Of a DNA stretch of 33,535 nt, positions 8,306 through 16,427 are shown one piece after another. The first letter of the stretch is position 1. Each line of letters begins with the position of its first letter. Position numbers and translations under genes: made by a program. The stretch is taken from positions 479,408 to 512,942 of the forward strand of contig CP070754.1 in the NCBI GenBank assembly GCA_020348865.1, given 5' to 3'. The DNA is from Candidatus Bathyarchaeota archaeon (GTDB lineage: Archaea; Thermoproteota; Bathyarchaeia; Bathyarchaeales; Bathyarchaeaceae). The notes beneath the pieces are model-generated. The model worked only from the letters and a program-made list of their open reading frames with translations, searched no databases and had not been told where the DNA came from.

Positions 8306-8991
8306 GCGAACGGCACACAGTAGCACGCATGACCCGAGAGGGGGAACACTTCGAGATTCTTGTCAAACCTCAACATGCCCTCTCATACAAACTTGGAAAA
8401 ATCGCCTCAATCTCTGAAGTCCTAGTCGCTGACACTATTTTCACGGACGCCAACAAAGGACTTAGAGCCTCAGAAGACAAACTGCACAAAACGTTCGAAA
8501 CCTCTGATCCACTGAAAATTGCCAGCGTAATCTTGAAGAAGGGCACGCTACAGCTGACTACAGAGCAGCGAAGACAGATGATTGAAGACAAAAGAAAACA
8601 AATCGTCTCTTTCATAACCCGTCAATGTGTTGACCCGAAAACTAATCTTCCGCACCCGCGTCTTCGCATAGAACATGCAATGGAGCAGGTTCATTATCCA
8701 ATAGACCCTTTCAAGGAAACTCAGGAGCAAGCGAAAGAAATCATTAAGCTTCTACGACCGATTCTACCGCTCAAAATGGAACAAGTTTCCGTAGCCATTC
8801 GGATTCCACCTGAATATGCAAGTAAAGCTTATGGGGCAGTCAAAGGCTTCGGCGTAATGAAACGTGAGGAGTGGCGAGCCGACGGATCTTGGTTCACTAT
8901 TGTGGAAATGCCTGCAGGACTCTACGGTCCATTCTTGGAAAAAATAGGAGATATTACTCGAGGTACCCTTGAGGCAAAATTGGTTGAATAA
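8302..8991 (+). CDS. Ribosome maturation protein SBDS homologue
   Basis: SBDS helps release the anti-association factor aIF6 from the large ribosomal subunit in the eukaryotic counterpart pathway. The 229-aa protein has the N-terminal FYSH domain (VARMTREGEHFEILVKP...LGKIASISEVLVADTIFTDANKG, residues ~7-55). It also has the helical middle domain (LTTEQRRQMIEDKRKQIVSFI, ~88-108) and a C-terminal ferredoxin-like domain (~155-225). Its ATG overlaps the psmA stop (ATGA), so the two are translationally coupled. It sits next to exosome genes as in most archaea. Confidence 0.95.
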   Translation: MSERHTVARMTREGEHFEILVKPQHALSYKLGKIASISEVLVADTIFTDANKGLRASEDKLHKTFETSDPLKIASVILKKGTLQLTTEQRRQMIEDKRKQIVSFITRQCVDPKTNLPHPRLRIEHAMEQVHYPIDPFKETQEQAKEIIKLLRPILPLKMEQVSVAIRIPPEYASKAYGAVKGFGVMKREEWRADGSWFTIVEMPAGLYGPFLEKIGDITRGTLEAKLVE

Positions 8992-9011
8992 ACTATCTGA
9001 GGTGAAAGAAA

Positions 9012-9725
9012 ATACCAACTTTCTACGAGAATAGACAGCTTGTAACGCCTGGTGATTTACTTGCAGAAGGTAATTATGCGGCCGGCGAAAACACGTTTAA
9101 GGAGAATGAAAAAATCTTTTCTGCACTACTTGGACTTGTTGATTATGAGGAACGAAGAGTTCATGTAGTTGCTCTAAGAGCGTTTTACATCCCTTATGTT
9201 GAGGACACGGTTATTGGAAAAGTGGTTGAGGTTGGTTTCAGCGGCTGGATGTTGGATATCAACGCTCCTTACCCTGCAATGCTTCGCGCCTCAGACGTAC
9301 TCGACCGTCCATTCAAACCACAGAGGGACGATTTGTCTTCTATCTTTACTTTAGGTGATCTTATCATCGCTAAAGTAGTTGCGTGCAACCGGACACGTGA
9401 CCCTTTACTCACTATCGGTGAACCAAGCCTAGGGAAAGTTACGCGAGGGCAAATAGTTGAAGTTACTCCTACAAAGATTCCACGGCTTATTGGAAGGCAA
9501 GGGTCAATGATCAGCATGCTGAAAAGAGAAACAGGCTGCCACATAACTCTAGGCCAAAACGGATTGGTTCTTGTTAGCGGCAAAACCCTTGAAGATGAAC
9601 AACTCGCAATTTCAGCTATTCACAAGATTGATCAAGAATCTCACACAAGCGGACTAACAGATCGCGTAACAAAAATGATTCGAGAGAAAAAGGGAGGTGT
9701 TGAAAATACCCCAGAAAACAAGTAA
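9012..9725 (+). CDS. rrp4: Exosome complex RNA-binding protein Rrp4
   Basis: Rrp4 caps the archaeal exosome and feeds RNA into the Rrp41-Rrp42 ring. The reading frame contains the N-terminal domain ([17 protein letters not shown]), an S1 domain ([21 protein letters not shown]) and a KH domain whose GxxG loop is IGRQGS. The full N terminus is present only if translation begins upstream of the first GTG of the frame (9222). The frame is closed by TGA at 9003-9005, and between there and the conserved 'RQLVTPGD' no ATG, GTG, TTG or CTG exists. Shine-Dalgarno GAGGTGA (8999-9005) sits 6 bases before ATA at 9012, used here as the probable start. A one-base indel in AAAA (9009-9012) after GTG 9002 would be the alternative. 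Confidence 0.85.
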   Translation: MPTFYENRQLVTPGDLLAEGNYAAGENTFKENEKIFSALLGLVDYEERRVHVVALRAFYIPYVEDTVIGKVVEVGFSGWMLDINAPYPAMLRASDVLDRPFKPQRDDLSSIFTLGDLIIAKVVACNRTRDPLLTIGEPSLGKVTRGQIVEVTPTKIPRLIGRQGSMISMLKRETGCHITLGQNGLVLVSGKTLEDEQLAISAIHKIDQESHTSGLTDRVTKMIREKKGGVENTPENK

Positions 9726-10446
9726 GAAACTAATCGACAAAGCTGGCATTCGAGCAGATGGAAGAAAACCAAACGAGTTACGACCAACGAAAATCGAGGT
9801 TGGCGTGATTGAGAACGCCAATGGCTCCGCCTACATAGAGCAAGGAAAGAACAAGATTCTTGCGGGAGTCTACGGCCCCAAAGAGGTTCATCCTAGGCAC
9901 TTAACCATGCTTGACCGCATGTTGTTCCGCTGTCGCTACCATATGGCTCCGTTTTCGGTAGACGAGAGAAAATCGCCAGCTCCATCCAGAAGAGAGCATG
10001 AACTCTCCAAGGTGATTACTTGGGCCATCGAGCCATCCATTTTCGTGGAGCGTTTTCCACGAACAGCCGTAGACGTCTTCATAGAAGTCCTGCAGGCAAA
10101 CGGAGGTACCAGATGCGCGGCCATTACTGCTGCTTCTGTAGCGCTGGCAGATGCTGGAATTCCTATGCGAGATTTGGTTGCTGCTTGCGCGTCAGGAAAA
10201 GTTGGAGGACACTTGGTGCTTGACTTGATGGATGTTGAGGACAAAATGGGTGAAGCAGATCTACCGGTGGCAATGATGCCAAATCTGAACGCCATAACAC
10301 TTCTTCAGATGGATGGTGGACTGGCGATGGACGAGTTTGAACAAGCTGTGAACCTAGCCATAACCGGATGCAAGCAAATATACGCACTCCAAAAGGAAGC
10401 TTTAAAGGCGAGGTACGTGGCTGTTAAAAAGGCGGTGGAAGAGTAA
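9697..10446 (+). CDS. rrp41: Exosome complex exonuclease Rrp41
   Basis: This is the catalytic RNase PH-type subunit of the archaeal exosome, a phosphorolytic 3'-5' exonuclease. The sequence has '[20 protein letters not shown]' near the N terminus. It also has the phosphate/RNA-binding region with conserved arginines ([11 protein letters not shown]) and the acidic catalytic segment '[17 protein letters not shown]' (~177-193). Length is normal at about 249 aa. It overlaps the rrp4 end. GTG 9697 is inside the Shine-Dalgarno GGGAGGTG (9692-9699) and TTG 9700 directly follows it. ATA 9706, 6 bases after that site, would have the best spacing, as in rrp4. The exact start is unresolved. Confidence 0.95.
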   Translation: MLKIPQKTSKKLIDKAGIRADGRKPNELRPTKIEVGVIENANGSAYIEQGKNKILAGVYGPKEVHPRHLTMLDRMLFRCRYHMAPFSVDERKSPAPSRREHELSKVITWAIEPSIFVERFPRTAVDVFIEVLQANGGTRCAAITAASVALADAGIPMRDLVAACASGKVGGHLVLDLMDVEDKMGEADLPVAMMPNLNAITLLQMDGGLAMDEFEQAVNLAITGCKQIYALQKEALKARYVAVKKAVEE

Positions 10447-11243
10447 TGCCTTCAATCATCATTCCCATCATGCAGCAGAAGCAAGTCGCTCAAGCCATCT
10501 CCAAGGGAAAGCGACTAGATGGGAGAGGCTTAACTGATTACCGTGAAGTCCAGTTAGAGACTGGAATTGTTAGTAGTGCCGAAGGCTCAGCTCGAGTGCA
10601 TCTAGGCAAAACTGACGTGCTTGTCGGAATAAAGATTGAAAGAGGCCAACCGTTTTCTGACACGCCGGACAAAGGAGTGCTCACGGTCAATGCTGAGCTT
10701 TCACCATTAGCTTCATCCATGTTTGAGCCAGGACCGCCAGGTGTACAGGCTATAGAGCTTGCCAGAGTTGTTGACCGTGGCATACGAGAATCTGAAGCCA
10801 TAGCAGTCGAGAAATTGTGCGTTATCCCCGGAAAGAAAGTTTTCGTCGTTTTCATAGACATCTATGTTCTAAACTATGATGGAAACCTTATAGACGCCTC
10901 AGCCATGGCAGCACTTGCAGCACTGCTTAACACAAAGATGTTCAAATATGAGCTGAAAGACGGCGAAATCGAGATAAAACCAGGATACACAAAACTTCCA
11001 GTGAAAGATCACCCAATAGCCGTTACAATAGCCAAAATCAATGACATCCTCATTGTAGATCCTGCGCTTGACGAGGAACAAGTTATGGATGCCCGTCTGA
11101 CGATGACCTTAGGAAAAGATGGAAGAGTCTGTGCAATCCAGAAAGGTGGTTCCGGTCATTTCACGGCGCAGCAAATCCTGGAAGCTGCAAAGATAGTCCA
11201 AGAAAAAAGTGGAGAAATACGAAAACTTTTGGTGAAAGACTGA
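10446..11243 (+). CDS. rrp42: Exosome complex component Rrp42
   Basis: This is the non-catalytic RNase PH-type partner that alternates with Rrp41 in the hexameric exosome ring. The 265-aa protein begins with family-typical 'QAISKGKRLDGRGLTDYREVQLETG' (~18-42). It continues with 'GSARVHLGKTDVLVGIKIE' and the late 'VDPALDEEQVMDARLTMTLG' (~205-225). The ATG shares one base with the rrp41 stop (TAATG), indicating coupling. Position and order (rrp4-rrp41-rrp42-eL43) match many archaea. Confidence 0.96.
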   Translation: MPSIIIPIMQQKQVAQAISKGKRLDGRGLTDYREVQLETGIVSSAEGSARVHLGKTDVLVGIKIERGQPFSDTPDKGVLTVNAELSPLASSMFEPGPPGVQAIELARVVDRGIRESEAIAVEKLCVIPGKKVFVVFIDIYVLNYDGNLIDASAMAALAALLNTKMFKYELKDGEIEIKPGYTKLPVKDHPIAVTIAKINDILIVDPALDEEQVMDARLTMTLGKDGRVCAIQKGGSGHFTAQQILEAAKIVQEKSGEIRKLLVKD

Positions 11244-11563
11244 TGGGGCGCCGAGGACGAACCAAAAAGGTTGGTTCAACGAGAGGATTCGGGGCTCGTT
11301 ACGGCTCGAATGTCAGAAAGAGATACGTCAAAGTGCTTACGGAAATGAAAAGAGGCCACAGATGCCCTAAATGCGGCGCTGGGTCAGTTCGAAGAAGAAG
11401 CGTAGGCGTCTGGAACTGTAGAAAATGTAATTTGACATTCACGGGTGGCGCTTACATCCCAGTGACAAAACTTGGCGTCGTGGCGAAACGCTCAGCAAAG
11501 GGAGCACCATCTCCTGAACCCTCGGAAGCTCCTGTCACGAAGGAAAGAGAGCAACCTGATTGA
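11243..11563 (+). CDS. rpl37ae: Large ribosomal subunit protein eL43 (L37Ae)
   Basis: This is a zinc-binding 50S protein. The four-cysteine zinc ribbon is C-P-K-C (residues 39-42) and C-R-K-C (57-60). The opening 'GRRGRTKKVGSTRGFGARYG' is typical of the family. At 106 aa it is longer than the usual 80-95 because of an extra Pro/Glu-rich C-terminal tail (PSPEPSEAP). The ATG overlaps the rrp42 stop (TGATG). A T-run 20 bases after the stop suggests it ends the exosome operon. The rpoP gene that often follows eL43 in archaea is not here. Confidence 0.95.
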   Translation: MGRRGRTKKVGSTRGFGARYGSNVRKRYVKVLTEMKRGHRCPKCGAGSVRRRSVGVWNCRKCNLTFTGGAYIPVTKLGVVAKRSAKGAPSPEPSEAPVTKEREQPD

Positions 11564-11582
11564 CCCCTTCGCCCCACGTACA

Positions 11583-11589
11583 TTTTTTT
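11583..11589 (+). terminator. Oligo-T terminator after the exosome operon
   Basis: A run of seven T residues follows the eL43 stop by 19 bases with no stem-loop needed. This is the usual form of archaeal intrinsic termination signals. It separates the exosome operon from pcc1. Confidence 0.45.
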
Positions 11590-11694
11590 AGAGTGAAGAA
11601 TCACAGCTGAAAACGACAAGAACTATTGAGTATGCACCAAGAAATTGAGATAGGTCCTGTGCTGCAATATCGCATGTGAACGGGAAACCTGAAA

Positions 11695-11982
11695 ATGAAA
11701 ACTCACGCGGTCATCAACATGGATTTCCCATCTAAAGAACTGCTGAAAACCGTTATCAAGGCGCTACGACCTGAGACAGAAATCAAATCAACCCATCGAT
11801 CGAAAGTCCGTGTTGAAAGCAAAGGAAAAACGTTAGTAGTATGCTTTGAGGCAGAAGACACATCCGCGTTGAGAGCTGCCATCAACTCCTACCTTCGCTG
11901 GGTTCTTCTAACGAAAAGAGTGTTGAAATCTGTTGACGGCTTCACCTCTATCAATGAACAAGATGGCAAACTCCAGAATTAG
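11695..11982 (+). CDS. pcc1: KEOPS complex subunit Pcc1
   Basis: Pcc1 is the small dimerising subunit of KEOPS, which with Kae1 makes the tRNA modification t6A. The 95-aa protein has the alpha/beta layout of the family. The C-terminal part 'CFEAEDTSALRAAINSYLRWVLLTKRV' (~50-76) is characteristic: acidic residues, then a helix 'RAAINSYLRW'. It stands between the exosome operon and prefoldin beta, its common archaeal location. Kae1 and Bud32 are not in this window. Confidence 0.88.
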   Translation: MKTHAVINMDFPSKELLKTVIKALRPETEIKSTHRSKVRVESKGKTLVVCFEAEDTSALRAAINSYLRWVLLTKRVLKSVDGFTSINEQDGKLQN

Positions 11983-12160
11983 GCTCTTTCTCAACCTATG
12001 AATTGCTTCTTCTGATTCAGGATGAAACATTGCTTGAACAAGCTGTCAATCAAGAATTGCTGAATGGCACATTAGATTGCAGAGACGTCTTGTGTGAAAA
12101 CGCTTAATTAATGCCACGTCATAATGCAGACGGAATTCGGAAGCGACAATTTGAGGAATC

Positions 12161-12535
12161 ATGATGAGCGAAGATATTTCCAAGCTTCCACCTCAGGTTC
12201 AACAACGTCTACTGAGACTTCAGCAACTACAGCAGACGTTGCAGACAGTTTTAACCCAGAAACAACAGCTTGAGTTGGAATCCAACGAGGTTGAGCAAGC
12301 GCTAGGCGAGTTAGAGAAACTAGCTGACTCCGCGACAATCTACAAGTCAATTGGCTCACTTCTCGTCAAAGCAAAGAAAGATAAGGTAACAATTGAATTG
12401 GACGAACGAAAAGATCTGCTCAGAATGAGAATTGACGTTCTGGGCAAACAAGAGACGCGACTGCGGACGCAAGCCAAAGATTTGCAGACGAAACTGCAGC
12501 GTGATCTGCGCCCACTCTCGCCACCGCCTTCGTAG
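12161..12535 (+). CDS. pfdB: Prefoldin subunit beta
   Basis: This is a chaperone subunit that, with prefoldin alpha, delivers unfolded proteins to the thermosome. The 124-aa protein has two long coiled-coil helices (Q/L-rich heptads at ~8-50 and ~83-117). They flank a beta-hairpin region containing the conserved 'ATIYKSIGSLLVKAKKDKV' (~58-76). Two tandem ATG codons begin the gene (12161 and 12164), with GAGG about 8 bases upstream. The C terminus ends in a short proline tail PLSPPPS. The downstream DUF3194 gene starts one base after the stop, so they share an mRNA. Confidence 0.95.
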   Translation: MMSEDISKLPPQVQQRLLRLQQLQQTLQTVLTQKQQLELESNEVEQALGELEKLADSATIYKSIGSLLVKAKKDKVTIELDERKDLLRMRIDVLGKQETRLRTQAKDLQTKLQRDLRPLSPPPS

Positions 12536-12536
12536 G

Positions 12537-12851
12537 GTGAAAGTCTTTTTGGAAAAAGTCTGTGTACCAGAACTCACTGCTGGACAGATGGAAGAACTTT
12601 GTGGAAGAGCAGAGAAATCAGCAAGAGAATATGTCTTATCGAAAGTTTCTTCGCAGAAAATCACCACCCTTGACATAACCATTGACACTGTAGGCGCAAA
12701 ACCGGTCACAGTTAATGTCGAGGTAGCAATTACGTTGTCACCGCTTATGAAGAAATTTGACGTTGAACGGTTAGTTAACGAAGCTAAAGAAGAAGCATTC
12801 GCGTCTATTGAAAGATATTTGAGGACGCTTACATGCAAATCAGGAAAATAA
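12537..12851 (+). CDS. DUF3194-like archaeal protein (104 aa)
   Basis: The GTG at 12537 (MKVFLEKVCVPELTAGQMEEL) begins one base after the pfdB stop. The frame is open further upstream only as an overlap with pfdB. The protein has a helix (~18-36), a beta segment 'TTLDITIDTVGAKPVTVNVEVAITL' (~44-68) and a final helix (~75-98). I recall this small family as DUF3194, found next to prefoldin beta in many archaea. Function is unknown. Its place between pfdB and a DHH phosphoesterase is the common archaeal arrangement. The last 19 bases overlap the next gene. Confidence 0.75.
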   Translation: MKVFLEKVCVPELTAGQMEELCGRAEKSAREYVLSKVSSQKITTLDITIDTVGAKPVTVNVEVAITLSPLMKKFDVERLVNEAKEEAFASIERYLRTLTCKSGK

Positions 12852-13834
12852 CAGCGCTCATAGACAAATGCAAAGCCGATTCAGTCGTTCTACTGTGTCA
12901 CCACAACGCTGATCCTGACGCAGTTTGTGCAGCATTCGCCTTCTCCAAACTGCTGAAGCGATTGCGCCCTAAACTGAACATCGAAATCGCAGCAGCTCAA
13001 GGACCTAGCAGACTCACAAAATTCATGTTGAAGTCATTACCCATAAAATTGACAACGCATCCACACATCGAGAAAGCAGATGTTGTTGTGCTGTTGGACA
13101 CAAACACTATTCAACAGCTGGACGAGTGGAGTGAACGAGTCAGAACATCAAACTCTCCCCTCATCATAGTTGACCATCATGCAAAGCATCCAGAGACCGA
13201 ACATCTCGCAACGATTTGCGTCAGTGAAGAAGAAGCTGCATCCACATGTGAGATTGTGTACCGATTTTTCAAGGAGGCGAAGGTTAAGCTAGAACAAATT
13301 GAAGCCAAAGCTCTGTTTCTCGGAATAGCTTTTGACACCAGACACTTCATTCTAGCTACCTCAGCCACGTTGAAGACTGTAGCTGACCTCGTCGACTCCG
13401 GAGTGAACGTTCAAGAGACGTTGTCTCTGCTTTCTCTACCAATGACTGAATCAGAACGCATAGCACGGCTTAAGGCGAGTCGACGCGCCAAACTTCTGAA
13501 AGTAGGGAAATGGATGATCGCGCTTTCACATGTCAGCGCATATCAATCCTCAGCTGCAAGAGCCTTGATCAGATTAGGGGCTGACGTGGCTGTAGTTCTA
13601 GGCCAAAGAGGGGATGAAATCCAGGCAAGCCTACGATCAAATCGTGATTTCCACAAAGAGACAGGGATACATCTAGGTCGAGACATAGCTAAGCCTTTGG
13701 GCGAGTACCTTCACGGAATGGGTGGAGGACACTCAGTGTCGGCGGGAGCTAATGGAATAGGCGAAGTGAAGAGAAGCCTCAAGTGTTGTGCGCAACTTTT
13801 GAAAGAGAAACTGAAGCAACCTTTTTCTGAGTAG
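12833..13834 (+). CDS. DHH-family phosphoesterase (DHH-DHHA1)
   Basis: This is a predicted Mn-dependent phosphodiesterase of the RecJ/NrnA superfamily. Motif I is 'CHHNADPDAV' (~22-31), motif II 'VVLLDTN' (~85-91) and motif III 'VDHHAKHPE' (~115-123), where the metal ligands lie. The DHHA1 substrate-binding end carries 'GMGGGHSVSAGANG' (~294-307). At 333 aa it is the size of NrnA-type oligonucleotide or cyclic-dinucleotide phosphatases. In archaea similar genes are found beside pfdB. The substrate (nanoRNA, pAp or c-di-AMP) cannot be decided from sequence. It ends the pcc1/pfdB cluster. Confidence 0.88.
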   Translation: MQIRKITALIDKCKADSVVLLCHHNADPDAVCAAFAFSKLLKRLRPKLNIEIAAAQGPSRLTKFMLKSLPIKLTTHPHIEKADVVVLLDTNTIQQLDEWSERVRTSNSPLIIVDHHAKHPETEHLATICVSEEEAASTCEIVYRFFKEAKVKLEQIEAKALFLGIAFDTRHFILATSATLKTVADLVDSGVNVQETLSLLSLPMTESERIARLKASRRAKLLKVGKWMIALSHVSAYQSSAARALIRLGADVAVVLGQRGDEIQASLRSNRDFHKETGIHLGRDIAKPLGEYLHGMGGGHSVSAGANGIGEVKRSLKCCAQLLKEKLKQPFSE

Positions 13835-13852
13835 CTACTCTTAAGTGAAACA

Positions 13853-13870
13853 GTCTTTTGGTAAAAAGAC
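13853..13870 (+). terminator. Stem-loop between DHH gene and ECF module
   Basis: GTCTTTT and AAAAGAC form a perfect 7-bp stem around a GGTA loop. It lies 18 bases after the DHH stop and 13 bases before the first ECF ATPase. It may terminate the upstream operon, or mark or regulate the 5' leader of the transporter. It has no T-run after the stem, so a terminator role is weak. Confidence 0.3.
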
Positions 13871-13883
13871 AGGCGAATGAGAC

Positions 13884-14738
13884 GTGGCTATTATTGAAAC
13901 AACAAATCTAATGTACACGTACCCAGCTGGGATAAAACCGTCTCTTCAAGATGTGTCCATAAAAGTTGAACCAGGAGAATTTTTGATCCTCACCGGTCCC
14001 AGTGGCTGTGGAAAGACCACTTTATGCCGTTGTTTTAATGGACTTGTTCCTCATTTTTACGGCGGAAAACTTGAAGGAAACGTGGAAGTTGCAGATCTCA
14101 AAGTAGATGACCATTCAATCTATGAGCTTGCTCGACATGTTGGACTTGTCTTTCAGAACCCAGAAAACCAGCTCTTTGCATTATCTGTCGAGAAAGATGT
14201 AGCTTTCGGACTTGAAAACCTTGGAATACCCAGAAATGAAATCAGAGAACGAGTTGACTGGGCGCTCAACATAACGGGCATAACCGACATTCGCGAGAGA
14301 GCGCCACACGAGCTTTCCGGAGGACAACAACAACGAGTAGCCATCGCCTGCGTGCTCGCAATGAAACCTGACGTAATGGTTCTCGACGAACCCACATCTT
14401 TTCTCGACCCAGTAGGTGCCCAAAAAATCTTCGATGTGATTAGCGATTTGAACAAGAAACTAAGCATCACGGTTATCCTTGTTGAACACCGATTAGATTT
14501 GGCTTCGAAATATGCAGACCACGTTCTCGTAATGGATGAAGGAAAGGTTGTATTAGACGGCACGCCTCGGGAGATCTTTGACTCTGATAGCGCTCGTCTG
14601 ATCGGCGTTGGCATTCCTAAGGCAACAAGACTCTACCAAATCCTCAAAGAGAAGGGCGTATCCCTCAAGAAAATCCCAGTGAATTCAGAGGAAGCATCAC
14701 AACTTCTGCGGGAGGTTTTGACACGTGATCAAAATTGA
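13884..14738 (+). CDS. ecfA1: ECF transporter ATPase (EcfA type, first copy)
   Basis: This is one of two ABC ATPases powering an energy-coupling factor importer for a vitamin or metal. Walker A GPSGCGKT is at residues 38-45, the Q-loop in 'FQNPENQLF' (~91), the signature LSGGQQQR at ~143-150, Walker B VMVLDEP at ~163-169, and the switch His in 'VEHR' near 199. 'FQNPENQLFALSVEKDVAFGLENLG' is the EcfA hallmark. The start is GTG 13884. It overlaps the next ATPase by 14 nt. The order A-A'-T is the classic ECF module. No substrate-binding EcfS follows, so the cargo is unknown. Confidence 0.92.
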   Translation: MAIIETTNLMYTYPAGIKPSLQDVSIKVEPGEFLILTGPSGCGKTTLCRCFNGLVPHFYGGKLEGNVEVADLKVDDHSIYELARHVGLVFQNPENQLFALSVEKDVAFGLENLGIPRNEIRERVDWALNITGITDIRERAPHELSGGQQQRVAIACVLAMKPDVMVLDEPTSFLDPVGAQKIFDVISDLNKKLSITVILVEHRLDLASKYADHVLVMDEGKVVLDGTPREIFDSDSARLIGVGIPKATRLYQILKEKGVSLKKIPVNSEEASQLLREVLTRDQN

Positions 14739-15546
14739 AGACGTTTACTTCACCTATCCAAACGGCGTTGAAGCTTTGAGCGGTGTTTCTATCGCTATTC
14801 GTGACGGAGAGTTTGTAGCGATTATGGGCCAGAATGGTGCAGGAAAAACAACTCTAGTGAAACACATTAACGGGTTGCTGAAGCCAACGAACGGAAATGT
14901 GACTGTTGATGAAGTAAGTACGCAAAAGGTTAGTGTGGCGAAGCTTGCAAGAAAAGTGGGATTCGTGTTTCAAAACCCAGATCATCAGCTCTTCTGCGAG
15001 ACTGTTGAAGACGAGGTTGCCTTCGCTCTTCAAAACTTCGGCTTCAAGAAACCGCTGATAAAAAAACGGGTAACTTGGGCTCTGAACCTTCTGAACTTAA
15101 CCCGGTATCGTCGAACTTCGCCGTTCATGCTCAGTGGTGGTGAGAGGAAAAGAGTTGCTCTGGCTTCGGTTCTTGCATGGAATCCTGACGTAGTGATTCT
15201 TGATGAACCAACGATTGGTCAAGATCATCAGCAAAAGGAGAAACTGAGGCAGTTCATCGTTCAATTGAATACACAGGGCAAGACCGTGATCATAGTCACG
15301 CATGACGTTGAATTCGTGGCCGCATGCAATCCTCGAGTAGTGTTGATGGCTAAAGGAAAAATAGTGACAGAGGGAGGAGCCAAGGAAACTCTTACCAACC
15401 GTGACTTGGTTGCACAGGCATCTATTGTACCTCCGCAGATTTCCCAGATCTTCTTCAACCTTTCAGATTTGAAGTTGCCCACCAACGTGATTGACATCTA
15501 TGATGCGAGAAACGTCTTTCTTGGTCGTTTGAAGGGTTCATCATGA
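14725..15546 (+). CDS. ecfA2: ECF transporter ATPase (EcfA type, second copy)
   Basis: This is the partner ATPase of the ECF module. Walker A GQNGAGKT is at 35-42, 'FQNPDHQLFCETVEDEVAF' (~85-103) is the ECF-type Q-loop region, signature LSGGERKR at ~136-143, Walker B VVILDEP at ~156-162, and the H-loop 'VTHD' near 190. The 273-aa length is normal. Translation starts at GTG 14725 within the first ATPase and its own stop overlaps the ecfT start (ATGA). The two ATPases differ clearly, so they form a heterodimer rather than a recent duplication. Confidence 0.92.
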   Translation: MIKIEDVYFTYPNGVEALSGVSIAIRDGEFVAIMGQNGAGKTTLVKHINGLLKPTNGNVTVDEVSTQKVSVAKLARKVGFVFQNPDHQLFCETVEDEVAFALQNFGFKKPLIKKRVTWALNLLNLTRYRRTSPFMLSGGERKRVALASVLAWNPDVVILDEPTIGQDHQQKEKLRQFIVQLNTQGKTVIIVTHDVEFVAACNPRVVLMAKGKIVTEGGAKETLTNRDLVAQASIVPPQISQIFFNLSDLKLPTNVIDIYDARNVFLGRLKGSS

Positions 15547-16352
15547 GCGTTTTTGACGGCTTGAAGTTTAGAAGAGTCCACTCTCCGATTCATCAGTTGG
15601 ACCCACGAATCAAACTCTTCTACGTCCTAGTGATATTTGCGATTGCGATTCTGTTCAATCAGCTGATACCTCTCATCCTGCTGTTTCTACTTCAGTTGCC
15701 ATTTGTGTTTATTGCTGGCGTTCAACGAGAGTGGATTCGATCACTAAGAGGAGCTCTATTCTTTTCAATTATGATCTTCCTTTTCAACTTCGTTTTCTCA
15801 TACTGGCCAATATATCCTCTTCAACCCCCTCCATCTCTGCTAGAGCATTCAATCGCCCTGACCCTACGCTTTATCGTTTTGATCGAATCCTTCTCAGTCT
15901 TCTTTCTCACAACATCCCCAGACCATCTAGGACTGGCACTGGAGCAAAGCCATGTGCCTTATGAATTCTGCTTCGCCTTCACCACTGCTGTCCGTTTCGT
16001 CCCAGTTCTGGCTGAGGAAGCCCAGACAATAATGGATGCTCAGAAAGCAAGAGGACTGGAACTTGAACGCGGAAACTTCATCAAAAAAGTGAAGAACTAC
16101 ATTCCCATTCTCATTCCTCTCATCGTCAGCGCTATCCGAAGAAGCTTGGAGCTTGCTGAAGCAATGGAATCTCGAGCTTGGGGCGCAACTGAAAAACGCA
16201 CAAACCTCTACGTCCTCAAGATAGAAAGAGGAGACTGCATTCTAATTCTCATATCCGCTTTGATACTAATCATCGCTGTCTACGTTTGGATTTTCCATCG
16301 TGAACAGATTCCACTGCTAACTAGCTTTCTGGTTTCCGTAGGATCACCGTAA
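15543..16352 (+). CDS. ecfT: ECF transporter transmembrane coupling protein EcfT
   Basis: This is the membrane scaffold that couples ATP hydrolysis to the substrate-specific S subunit. The 269-aa protein has hydrophobic segments at about 28-60, 67-90, 100-125 and 235-258. The cytoplasmic coupling helices carry the EcfT signatures 'MDAQKARGLELERG' (~162-175) and 'AMESRAWGAT' (~205-215), whose Ala-Arg-Gly-like motifs contact the ATPases. The gene is in a four-base overlap with the second ATPase. No EcfS gene is near, which suggests a group II module that serves S proteins encoded elsewhere. Confidence 0.92.
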   Translation: MSVFDGLKFRRVHSPIHQLDPRIKLFYVLVIFAIAILFNQLIPLILLFLLQLPFVFIAGVQREWIRSLRGALFFSIMIFLFNFVFSYWPIYPLQPPPSLLEHSIALTLRFIVLIESFSVFFLTTSPDHLGLALEQSHVPYEFCFAFTTAVRFVPVLAEEAQTIMDAQKARGLELERGNFIKKVKNYIPILIPLIVSAIRRSLELAEAMESRAWGATEKRTNLYVLKIERGDCILILISALILIIAVYVWIFHREQIPLLTSFLVSVGSP

Positions 16353-16427
16353 ACAAAATATCCCAAAAACCTTGAAAACGCCCCAAAACGCTGGAAACAA
16401 ACCACTTTCTTGCAGGTGTTTACTATT

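Noticed and set aside
11983-12160. Possible 35-50 codon frame between pcc1 and pfdB ending at a TAA near 12108
   Set aside because: The frame reads plausibly acidic but only TTG or CTG starts exist, with no ribosome site or promoter; treated as chance.
12432-12536. N-terminal extension of the DUF3194-like gene into pfdB
   Set aside because: The extension is out-of-frame prefoldin sequence; GTG 12537 gives the family start.
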